Assembly: GCA_903884065.1 (NCBI GenBank)
Contig: CAISDL010000165.1
Coordinates: 1 to 53,169, forward strand
DNA: 53,169 nt
Direction of reading: 5' to 3'
Origin: an uncultured Actinomycetes bacterium
Lineage (GTDB): Bacteria > Actinomycetota > Actinomycetes > Mycobacteriales > Mycobacteriaceae
The notes beneath the pieces were generated by a model. That model was not told the DNA's origin, made no database searches, and was given only the letters and a program-made list of their open reading frames with translations. Positions 38,750 through 49,500 of this stretch are shown in pieces (position 1 is the stretch's first letter; each line of letters starts with the position of its first letter). The position numbers and the translations under genes are program-made.

Positions 38750-40171
38750 CTACACACCATGACCCCAATCGCCGCCGTCGGCGACCTGCTGACACACCGA
38801 CTTCATCGCCGCGATGTACCGGGCGATCGATTTGCGGGCAATGGGGTTGTTCGGGCCCAGCACCGACATCGCGGTACCGGCGTCGTAGAGAAACACATAG
38901 ATCGTCAGCTGATACGAGAATCGCCCGTCCGAGTAAATCCCGATGTTGTTCGAGTAGCCCAACTCGGTCGCCGCGAGTATGGCGTTGAGCGGGGCGGCGC
39001 CCCCGTGCAGGAAGTTCGCGACCGGGAAATTCGGGCGAGGCTTATCGAGCCACGGCGCCAATTCGAGCACGCGGTAGTAGGGAACCCTGGCCAGTTTCTG
39101 GCCCGAGTCGAACGACTGCTGCGCCGTCCAGGCGGCTTCGCCGAAAGACGTCGCGGCGATCGGGACGGTGATCGGAACCAGTCCGGTGAACCATCCCTGG
39201 GTGGTGAAGTTGTCCGATGTCCTGCGGGTGTCCCGCGGCGTGAGTCCGTAGTACGTGGTGGCGCCGGTGAACTCGTGGTCGACCTTGGCGGAGCAGGCGA
39301 ACAGGCCGCCGACGAAGCGCACACCCGCCGTCGCGCAGGCCGCTTCGAACCGTTTGGTCTGCTCGGCGTCCATGATCATTTCGCCGACCATCTCGGCGAC
39401 GGTCGGCTCCATCGGGTTGCCCAGCGGCAACGGGAATTCGGGCAGCGTGCCGCCTGAGTTCTCAGCAAACTCGATCCAGGCGCGGACCTCCGGCGAATCG
39501 ACGGTCAGACTCGCCGTTGCCTCACGCTCCTGGAGACAGAAGTCGTCGAAGCTACCGGCGTCCGGTAACGCCATCGGCTGTCCGCTCACGGTCAGGGATG
39601 TGTACATCCCATGGGCTTCGAGCATGGTGATGCCGATCAACGCGGCATCTCCGTGAACGTGATCGATGCTGGCGTAGAAATCGAAATGGTCCTCGCTCTG
39701 GACGATTCCAAAGGAGAAGCAACCCCACTCAAAAGGAGTCGGGATGTCGACCATATGTTTACGCGCGTCTTCGGCCGAGGTCTCGCCGTGATCGACGGGC
39801 GCGAATTCGATATCGGCGGAATCGGGAAGGGTACGTCTGACAATGTCTCCGTCACCGTCGTATTCGAACCAACTGCGATACGTATCGTGCCGGCGCAGAT
39901 ACGCGTTGATGGCATGATTCATGGCTGAAATATCGCACTGACCAGGGACCTCGCACGTGGCGATGATCTGCCGCGAATAGTCGAGTCCGGCGGCCTCCTG
40001 ATGAAATACACCACGAAGGTGTTGCCCCTGCATGAAGCTGACGGGAACGGAGCTGACCGGCGCCTGACGCGCTTTCTCCATCGCCGCGTCGGTCGGGTGC
40101 CAGGAAATCAGCGTTCCCGGAGCCGGCGCCCAATCCTCGATCGTGCCGACCGTGATCTTCCCGATCTGCAA
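38750..40171 (-). CDS. papA3: Polyketide-associated acyltransferase PapA3
   Basis: A 473-residue condensation-domain-fold acyltransferase, nearly the 472 residues I recall for Mtb PapA3. HVHGD at residues 171-175 is the catalytic H-x3-D. It transfers acyl chains to trehalose; in the related polyacyltrehalose pathway PapA3 makes mono- and diacyltrehalose. The start is a TTG: GGGGAGG lies six bases upstream and the protein then begins LQIGKITVGTIEDW, the expected PapA N-terminus. The frame is open upstream to 40297 but that extension is low in family similarity. It is divergent from pks across a 361-base gap and shares an operon with mmpL10 and the PE-type gene. Confidence 0.88.
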   Translation of the reverse strand: MQIGKITVGTIEDWAPAPGTLISWHPTDAAMEKARQAPVSSVPVSFMQGQHLRGVFHQEAAGLDYSRQIIATCEVPGQCDISAMNHAINAYLRRHDTYRSWFEYDGDGDIVRRTLPDSADIEFAPVDHGETSAEDARKHMVDIPTPFEWGCFSFGIVQSEDHFDFYASIDHVHGDAALIGITMLEAHGMYTSLTVSGQPMALPDAGSFDDFCLQEREATASLTVDSPEVRAWIEFAENSGGTLPEFPLPLGNPMEPTVAEMVGEMIMDAEQTKRFEAACATAGVRFVGGLFACSAKVDHEFTGATTYYGLTPRDTRRTSDNFTTQGWFTGLVPITVPIAATSFGEAAWTAQQSFDSGQKLARVPYYRVLELAPWLDKPRPNFPVANFLHGGAAPLNAILAATELGYSNNIGIYSDGRFSYQLTIYVFLYDAGTAMSVLGPNNPIARKSIARYIAAMKSVCQQVADGGDWGHGV

Positions 40172-40177
40172 CTCTGT

Positions 40178-40184
40178 CCTCCCC
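40178..40184 (-). promoter_or_regulatory. Ribosome binding site deciding the TTG start of papA3
   Basis: GGGGAGG on the minus strand, six bases before the TTG at 40171. It fixes a rare start codon. Confidence 0.75.
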
Positions 40185-40338
40185 GACTCTGACCGGCTGC
40201 GGCCTGCGGGCCGGCGACACTGGTGGCGAGTCCAAGATAGCCTCCGCGGCGGTGTCGGTCGCCGCTGAACCCTGCAGACGTGCACGACGGAACCCATCGG
40301 GGGCCGGCACGTAACGCGGGCACCTCACCCCCCGGACG

Positions 40339-40370
40339 GGCAGCCCAGGTCAGACGGCAGCCCAGGTCAG
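40339..40370 (+). repeat. Perfect 15-bp direct repeat, two-base spacer, in the pks control region
   Basis: GGCAGCCCAGGTCAG occurs at 40339-40353 and again at 40356-40370, a 17-base period, with no coding explanation. Candidate tandem regulator site. Confidence 0.85.
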
Positions 40371-40532
40371 GTGGTACGCCGTCTCGCCTCAGCAACGCAC
40401 ATGCAATACTGGCCGGCGGGAGATGAGCCGGCCGCGGTTGGGCCGTGGCCGTTCGGCAGCCGGTCGGTAGCTGTGACGTGGTCTCCCGCATGGCATCGAC
40501 ACTTCACCAGCCGAAGCGGGGGGTCCATCCTC

Positions 40533-43500
40533 ATGGCGACTACTGAACACCCGACGGAGCAGCCACCCCGTTTCGCGATCATCGGTTACGCGGCCCGGCT
40601 TCCCGGCGCCGCGGATGCCGACCAGTACTGGGACGTCCTGCACTCCGGCCGCGACGCGGTCTCGGAGGTACCCCGGGACCGCTGGGATGCCGAGGAATTC
40701 TTCGACCCGGATCCGGCCGCGCCCGGGAAGATCGTCACCCGTCGGGCCGGCTTCGTCGACGACGTGACCGGATTCGACGCGCCGTTCTTCGGGGTGTCGG
40801 CGCGCGAGGCAGGGTGGATGGACCCCCAGCATCGACTTCTGCTGGAGACCGCCTGGCGGGCGGTTGAGCACTCGGGCATCGCACCGACAGCCTTGTCGAA
40901 CACCCGGACCGGCGTGTTCGTCGGCCTGTCCACCCACGACTACCTCGGTATGGCATCCGACACACTGACCTACCCCGAGGTCGAGGCGTATCTGGCCATC
41001 GGTACGTCCGGCGCGGCCGGAGCAGGCCGGATCAGCTACCGGTTGGGATTGCAGGGTCCCGCGGTCACCGTCGACACCGCGTGCAGTTCGTCGCTGGTCG
41101 CGATTCATCAGGCCTGCCAGGCGCTGCAACTCGGTGAGTGCGACCTCGCACTGGCCGGCGGCGCGAACGTTCTGCTCAGTCCGGCGACCATGATCACCTT
41201 CTCGCAGTCGCGGATGCTGGCACCCGACGGCAAGTGCAAGACGTTCGACGCAGCCGCCGACGGCTACGTCCGCGGCGAGGGTTGCGGCGTCCTCGCCATC
41301 AAACGACTCGAGGACGCGATCCGCGACGGCGACCACATCCGCGCCGTGATCCGCGGCAGCGCCGTCAACCAGGACGGCGCATCGGGCGGTTTGACCGTCC
41401 CCAACGGGGTCGCCCAGCAACGGGTCATCACCGAGGCCTTGGACCGCGCCGGTGTGGATGCCGCCGACATCGACTACCTCGAGGCGCACGGCACGGGGAC
41501 GTCGCTCGGCGACCCCATCGAGGTCCAGGCGGCCGCCGCCGCGCTCGGCAAGGGGCGCCGACCCGACCAGCCGCTGCTGATCGGCTCGGCCAAGACCAAC
41601 ATCGGGCACCTGGAAGCCGCCGCCGGTGTCGCCGGCGTCCTCAAGGTCGTGCTGTCCCTCGAGCACCAGGAACTGCCGAAGCATCTGAACTTCCGCAATC
41701 CGTCGCCGCACATCCCCTGGGACCGCATTCCGGTGCGGGTCGTCGATGAGCCCGTCGACTGGGAACGCGGCGACCGTCCCCGGATCGCCGGCGTCAGTTC
41801 CTTCGGGTTCTCCGGCACCAACGCCCACGTGATCATCGAGGAGGCGCCGCAGGCGCCGCAGGCGCCGACCATCAGCACCGAGGCGCCGCCGGCCGACGAC
41901 CGGTTCATGTTGCTCCCACTGTCCGCGCGGACCCCGGCCGCACTGGCGCAGACCGCGGCGAACTACCGCGACTGGCTCACCGGTCATCCCGGGGCCACCC
42001 TGGCCGATGGCACGTCCGCGGACGTGACGTTGGCCGACGTGTGTTTGACCGCAGGCGCGGCGCGCGCCCACTTCGAGCACCGGGCCGCCTGCGTGGTGAA
42101 CTCCCTGGAGTCCGCGCGCGAGTTGCTCGACGCACTGGCCGATGACCGCCCCGCGCCCGGCCTGGTCCGCGGCGACTGCACCGACGCACCCAAGACCGCG
42201 TGGCTCTTCCCGGGGCAGGGCAGTCAGTACGTCGGCATGGCCCGGGAGTTGTTCGACACCGAACCGGTGTTCGCCGACACCATGACCCGGTGCGCGGAGG
42301 CCGTCGCCGAGGTCCTCGACCGGCCACTGCTGGACGTCATCTTCGATGCGGAGGCCCACCCCGACGGTGCGGAAACCCTGCAGCAGACCCGGCACGCCCA
42401 GCCCGCGATCTTCGCGGTGGAGATGGGCCTGGCCAGGCTCTGGCAGTCGTGGGGCTTCGAACCTGATGTGGTTATCGGCCACAGCGTCGGGCAGTACGCG
42501 GCGGCCTGTGTCGCCGGTGTGTTCAGCCTCGAGGACGGCGCCCGCCTGCTGGCCGAGCGGGGCCGACTCTTCGGCGACCTGCCTGCGGGCGGACGGATGT
42601 CGGCGATCTTCGCCGACCCGGACCGCGTCGAACGCCTCACCGACGAATTCCCGAGCCTGTCGGTGGCCGCCTACAACGGCGCCAACACCGTGCTGTCGGG
42701 GCCCGGGGTCGACCTGGAGCGGGCCGTCGCCCGGTTGACCGCCGACGGTGTCCGCTGCGACTGGCTCGATACCAGCCACGCATTCCACTCCGCCCTGCTG
42801 GATCCGGCCCTCGACGAGTTCGAGTCGTATGCCAACGGCTTCGAATTCGGTTCCCCGCAACGGATTCTGATCTGCAACCGGACCGGGACCGCGCTGGGGC
42901 GCAACGCCAAGCTCGACGGTGCCTACTGGCGCCGCCATTCACGCCAGCCGGTCGAGTTCGCCAAGGGCGTGGCGACACTGGCCGAACTCGGCTGCACATT
43001 GCTGCTGGAAGTCGGCCCGCAGCCGGTTCTCACCGCTGCGGCCCTGCGGGCCTGGCCGGACACGGCGGCCACCCCGAAGGCCATCCCGTCGATGCGCCGA
43101 AACGTCGCCGATCACCGCCAGATCACCGAAGCCCTCGCCGGGGCCTACATCGCCGGGCACCTGCCCGACTTCAGCGCCCTGTCGGCCCGGCCGGCACACA
43201 AAGTGGACCTGCCCCCCTACCCGTTCGAACACCGCCAGTACTGGTTTGCCCACCAGCAGACCGAGGCGGAGCGCGCCCCGACCCGGGACAACGCTGCGCG
43301 CACCGAGGCCGTCCAACTTCTCGAGGACGGCCGCATCGACGAACTCGCCGCCCTGCTCGACGGCTCGGGCGGTAGCCACACGACCGCCGAGATTCTCAAT
43401 CTGCTTGCCGCGCAACATAACCGGCAGCGGGCCGCGCAGTCGATCGCGGATATCCGGTACGAGATCCGCTGGGAGAAGTCCACGGCGTCGACCCCGGCCG

Positions 43501-46500
43501 GCGAAGACGCGATGTGGCTGGTCATCGGCGGTGACGACAACGTCACCGGGCCGTTGGGGGCGGCACTGGCGGCGGGTGGTCACCGCTACCGCGCCCTGCC
43601 GGTGCCGGCGTCCGACGCCGACGAGGAGCGCCTGGCCGCCGAGTTACGTGCGGCAGCCCACGACGAACCGGCAGTACGCGTCCTGCACGTCGCGGCACTG
43701 GACTCCGAGCCATCGTCGATGCGATCGCTGCTGCGAATGCAGCACCGCATTCTGGGCGGCACGCAACGACTGTTCCGCGCCGCTGCGGCCGCCGAACTTC
43801 GCGGATCCGTCTGGGTGATCACCAAGGGCGCCCAACGGGTCACCGACGCCGACACCGTGTCGCCGGAGCAGGGCAGCCTCTGGGGATTCTGCCGCGCCGC
43901 CGCCCTGGAGTACCCGCAGGTGTGGGGCGGACTTGCCGACCTGTCCACCGGCAGCGCGGACGAATGGTCGGCGTTGATCAGGCAGGTCGCCGGCCACTCG
44001 CCGGCCGAAGATCAGATCGCGCTGCGCGACAACGTGGTTGTCGTCCCCCGTCTGGTTCGCCGAACCGGGCAGCCCAAGCCGGAGCAACTTCACCTGCGCT
44101 CCGACGCAAGCTATCTGGTGACCGGAGGGCTCGGCTCACTCGGACTCGAGATCGCCGGATATCTTGCCGCGCACGGCGCCCGGCACCTCGTGCTGACCAG
44201 TCGACGCACGCCCGACGACACCACGCAGGCGCGCATCGACGCGCTCAGCGCGCAGCATGGATGCACCGTCCGTGCGATCGCCGCCGATGTCGCCGACCCG
44301 CATGACGTGGCCCGACTGATGGCGACGTTGCAGGCCGAATTGCCGCCGTTGGCCGGCGTCGTTCATGCCGCCGGGGAGAACTCCACCGCCCCGCTGAGTT
44401 CACTGGAAAGCGCCGAACTGGACCGGGTGTTCGCCGGAAAGGTCTGGGGCGCTTGGCACTTGAGTGAAGCGATCGCCGACCTGGGACTGGACTTCTTCGT
44501 GTCCACCTCCTCGATCTCCTCGGTCTGGGGCAGTTTCGGGCAGAGCGCATACAGCGCGGCGAACGCGTTCCTCGACGGGTTGACCTGGCGACTGCGCCAG
44601 CGCGGCATTCCGGCGATGAGCGTCAACTTCGGTCCTTTGTCGGCCGGTGCGTCGGCCGGTGCGGCCGGCATGGCCGACGACGACGCCCGCGCCCAGTTGG
44701 AACTGCGCGGGGTGCGCACCCTGTCCCCCGCCGACGCACTGGCCGGCATGGCCGACGTCATGGCGGCCGCCGAGTCCGGCACGCCGTCGGCCCCGGAAGG
44801 CATAGTGGCGCGGATCGACTGGGCCCGCTTCCTTCCGATCTATCTGCAGGCCGGCCGCCGGGCACTGCTCGACGAGGTGGCCCGTGAGGTTCCCGCATCG
44901 CTACAACGCAGCATGGGGATGTCCGCCACACCCGGGCCGTCGGGCAGCACCGCGCTTGTCGAGCGACTCACCGCCGCGCCCGTGCAACAGCGCCGGAAGA
45001 TCGTCCTGAACGTCCTCCGCGACACCGTCGCGGACGTGACGCGCGTCGACGCGTCCGAGATTCGCGAAGAGGCCGGATTCTTCGACCTCGGCATGGATTC
45101 GCTGATGGCGATCGAACTGCGGCGCCAACTGGAGCAGGCGGTCGGCAAGGAACTGCCGGCGACGCTGGCGATGGATTACCCACGGCTGTCCGACGTCGCG
45201 GACTATCTGCTCAGCGACGTACTCAGCCTCAGTGAACGCGCGGAATCCAGGACGTCGGTCCAGCCGACCTCGCTGGCGACCGCTGCGACGGACGAGCCGA
45301 TCGCGATCATCGCGGTGGCCTGCCGCTTCCCGGGCTCGCCCGATCCCGACGCCTACTGGGATGTGCTCTCCGGCGGTGTGGATGCGATCCGCGAGATCCC
45401 CGAGGACCGCTTCGACATCGACGAGTTCTACGACTCGGATCAGCAGGCGCCGGGCAAGATCTACACCCGCAACGGCGGATACCTCGACAGCGTCGACGGA
45501 TTCGATCCGGAGTTCTTCGGTATCTCACCGCGCGAGGCCGTCTGGATGGATCCACAGCAGCGCCTGATGCTCGAAATCGCCTGGGAGGGTATCGAACGGG
45601 CGGGATACGCCCCGGCGTCGCTGCGCGGCAGCCGGACCGGCGTCTTCGTCGGTGTGGCAGCCAACGAGTACGCGCATCTGATGTCGGGTGACTCGGTCGA
45701 GAACCTCGAGGCGTACTTCATCACCGGCAATGCACTGAACGCCATCGCCGGCCGGGTCGCGTTCACCCTCGGTCTCGAGGGACCCGCGATGGCGATGGAC
45801 ACCGCGTGCAGTTCCTCGCTGGTTGCCGTCCATCAGGCAAGCCAGGCCCTGCATTCCGGGGACTGCGACATGGCCCTGGCCGGTGGCGTCAACGTCCTGC
45901 TGAGCCCGGCGTCGATGGTCGCCGCGTCACGCGCCCGGATGCTGGCCCCCGACGGCCACTGCAAGACCTTCGACGCCGCGGCCGACGGCTACGTCCGCGG
46001 CGAAGGCTGCGGAGTCCTGGTGCTCAAGCGCCTCAGCGACGCCCAACGCGACGGCGACCGGATCTGCGCGGTCATCCGCAGCAGCGCGGTCAACCAGGAC
46101 GGCGCCTCCAGCGGTCTGACGGTGCCCAATGGTGGCGCGCAGCAACGGCTCATCGCCGCGGCACTGGCCCGCGCCGGCCTGGCCGGCGGGGATGTCGACT
46201 ACCTCGAAGCGCACGGCACCGGCACCCCACTGGGTGACCCGATCGAGGTGCAGGCCGCCGCGGCGGTCTACGGCGCCGGCCGAGACCCGAACCGGCCACT
46301 GCTGATGGGAACGGCGAAGACCAACATCGGACACCTGGAGTCCGCCGCCGGCGTCGCGGGTCTGATCAAGGTCGTCCTGTCGTTGCAGAACGAACTGCTC
46401 CCGCAGATGCTGCACTTCCACAATCCCTCGCCGCATATCCCGTGGGACTCCCTGCCGGTTCAGGTCGTGGAGAAGCCGACACCGTGGCAGCCGAACGGCC

Positions 46501-49500
46501 GCCCGCGACGCGCCGGGGTCAGTTCATTCGGGTTCACCGGTACCAACGCCCACGTGCTGATCGAGGAGGCGCCTCAGCCGGCGGCGGCCGAGGGGTTCCC
46601 CGACGACGTCACCGAGGACGGGGCCACGCCGGAGACACCGCGCGAACCGTGGAGCGTGCTGCCGCTGTCGGCCCGGTCCGGGCCGGGCCTTACCGCGCTG
46701 GCACAGCACTACTCGACCTGGCTCGCGGCGCACCCCGAGGCCTCCATCGCCGACGTGTGTTTCACCGCCGGGGCGGGACGTTCGCACTTCGAGCATCGCG
46801 CCGCACTGGTCGCGAACTCCGTCCACGAAGCCCGCATGCTGCTCGACGATCTGGTGGCCAATCGGCAACGACCCGGTGTGCTCCGCGGGGAGTGCACCGA
46901 CCCGCCGACCACCGCCTGGTTCTTCCCCGGTCAGGGCAGCCAGTACCCGGGCATGGCCCGCGAACTGTTCGACACCGAGCCGGTATTCGCCGATACCGTC
47001 CGCCGCTGCGCGGAGGCCGTCGATCCGATGCTGCCGCGGCCGCTCCTGGACGTGCTGTTGTCCAGCGATCGCGAAGCCGTGGAAACGTTGCGGCACACAT
47101 CGTTTGCCCAACCGGCGATCTTCGCCGTCGAGATGGGCCTGGCCCGGCTGTGGCAGTCGTGGGGCATCGACCCCGACGTCGTGCTGGGACACAGTGTCGG
47201 CCAGTACGCCGCCGCCTGCGTGGCCGGAGTCTTCACCCTCGAGGACGGTGCGCGGCTGATCGCCGAACGCGGCCGACTGTTCGGCAGCCTGCCCGCCGGC
47301 GGCCGGATGGTGGCGGTCTTCGCCGATCCCGAATACGTCGTCGGGGCCGCGGAGAGCTTCCCGCGGGTGTCCGTCGGTGCCTACAACGGCCGGAACACGG
47401 TGCTCTCCGGTCCCAGCGAGGATCTGGAGCAGATCGTCGCCACCTGCAGCCAGGACGGGACCCGGTGCACCTGGCTGGAGACCTCGCACGCGTTCCATTC
47501 GGAGTTGCTCGATCCAGTGCTCGACGAATTCGAGTCGTTCGCAGCGCAATTCGCCTACGCCGCGCCGGCCCTGCCGCTGGTCTGCAACCGCACCGGCGCG
47601 GTGCTCACCACCGAGACACCGCTGAACGCGCAGTATTGGCGCAAGCACTCCCGTCAGCCGGTGCAGTTCACCGAGAGTGTGGCCACCGTGGCGGCGTTGG
47701 GCTGCTCGGTGCTCATGGAGATCGGGCCGCAACCGATCCTCACCGCCACGGCCCTGCAGATCTGGCCGGAGTCCGCGGACACACCGGCCACCATCGTGTC
47801 GTTGCGCAAGGGCGCCAACGCACAGCGTCAGATGACCGAGGCCCTCGCCGCGGCGTACATCCACGGGCACCGGCCGGACTTCGCCGCACGACAGCACACG
47901 CCGGGCCGCCGGCTGGAATTGCCCACCTATCCCTTCCAGCGCCGCCGCTACTGGCCGAAGACCTCCGGGATGACGGGCGGGGGCGCCGACGGGATCCGGA
48001 TGTCCGGAATCCTCGGCAGCGCCAAGGATCTGGCCTCGGGCGACACCGTCTACAGCACCGTGCTCTCGGTCAAGACGCAGCCATGGTTGGCCCACCACGT
48101 CATCTACGGCACGGTGGTCGTTCCGGGTGCGACCTACGCGACGATGGCACTGGCCGCGGCCGGCGCGCCGGCACGGGTGAAGGACGTTTACTTCTACGAG
48201 CCGATCATCCTGCCCGAGAAGGCCTCTCGCGAGGTTCAGCTGAGCATGCACCCCCTCGAGGCGGAGGGCGGATGGAAATTCCAGGTGCACAGCCGTCCGT
48301 CCGGGGTGCGCGATTCCGACTGGTCGTTGAACGCCGACGGCACGATCCTCGCCGGTGCCGATACCGACACGTCGACGTCGGATGCGGTGAGCGCCGTCGA
48401 ACCCGTCGACGAGGCCATCGAGCGGTTGACCCGCACGAGTCCGCAGCAACTGTTCGAGACCTTCAACGACATGGAACTGGCCTGGGGACCGACCTGGTCC
48501 ACCTCCCTGAAATCGCTGTGGATCGGCGAAGGCGAAGCGATCGGCGACGTCTCCGTCGGCGACGAGCTGGCCGAGCACCTCGGCAGCGAACCCATCCACC
48601 CGGTGCTGCTGGACTTGTGCACCGGCGTCGCCTTCCCCGCCTTCCCCGCGCTTCTGGCCGTCGAACACGGGGTGTCCGATCTGTTCCTGCCGTTGCGTTA
48701 CGGGCAGGTGGAGTTGCGCGAGAACATGCCACGGCGGTTCTACTGCCGGGCGCGCTGGCACGCCGGCGGAGTCGAGAGCGAGACGCAGGTCTTCGACATC
48801 GATTTCCTGGACCGCGAGGGCCGGCGGCTGGGCGGAATCAGTGAGTTCACGGTCAAGCGCGCACCCCGCGAGGCGCTGTTGCGCGGCCTCGGGGGCGACG
48901 CGACACGACTGCTCTACACCCTCGGGTGGCACGAAGCCGCCGCGCCGGGCAGTGACAGTCCGGGCGAGGCGAAGACCGAGGACGGCACCTGGCTGGTCGC
49001 CGGGTTCGACGACCTGGCAGCCAGGCTGCCGGGGTCCGTCATGCTCGATTCGGCCGCCGGACCGCTGGCCTGGCAGCAGGCGTTCGCCGGTGCCGCCGAC
49101 AGCGGTAAGCCGGTGGCCGGGATCGTCTGGCGCAGTCCCGGTCAGCCGGGCGCCGACATGCCCACCGCGGAACTGACGGCCCGACTGGAGACCGAGATCG
49201 GCTCCCTGCTCGGCGCCGCACAGACCGCACTGGCCGAGGACAAGCTCACCCTCACCGGCGGCCTGTGGATCGTCACCGAGCGGGCGGTCGCCACCGAACC
49301 CGGCGAGCCCGTCGACCCGGTCAATGCCGCGCTGTGGGGAATCGGGCGCACCATCGTCGCCGAGCAGCCGACCCTTCGTTGCCGCCTGGTGGACCTCGAC
49401 GCATCCGAGGAATCGGCGTCGTGGCTGGCAGGTGCACTCGGGACGGCGGTCGTGGAACCCGAAGTCGCGGTGCGACAAGGGAAGTTCCTGGTCCCCCGAC

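Larger units (their letters stand above)
40172..40532. other. Divergent control region between papA3 and pks
   Basis: A 361-base stretch without a convincing gene. It must hold the promoters of both arms of the lipid locus. It contains the papA3 ribosome binding site, a 15-bp direct repeat at 40339-40370 and, before pks, a G-run at 40518-40523 that could act as a weak ribosome binding site. No clear -10/-35 pair stands out. Open frames that cross it lack family similarity. Confidence 0.6.

Noticed and set aside
40339..40370. Direct repeat as a CRISPR fragment or insertion-sequence target duplication
   Set aside because: There are only two copies with a two-base spacer and no transposase or cas gene nearby.
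40389..42938. Antisense open frame of about 849 codons over the first KS/AT
   Set aside because: Same shadow effect opposite a KS with intact catalytic residues; no recognisable domain.
41000..47900. Long similar segments in pks that could look like an assembly duplication
   Set aside because: They are the homologous KS-AT pairs of two modules; they diverge throughout and lead into different downstream domains.
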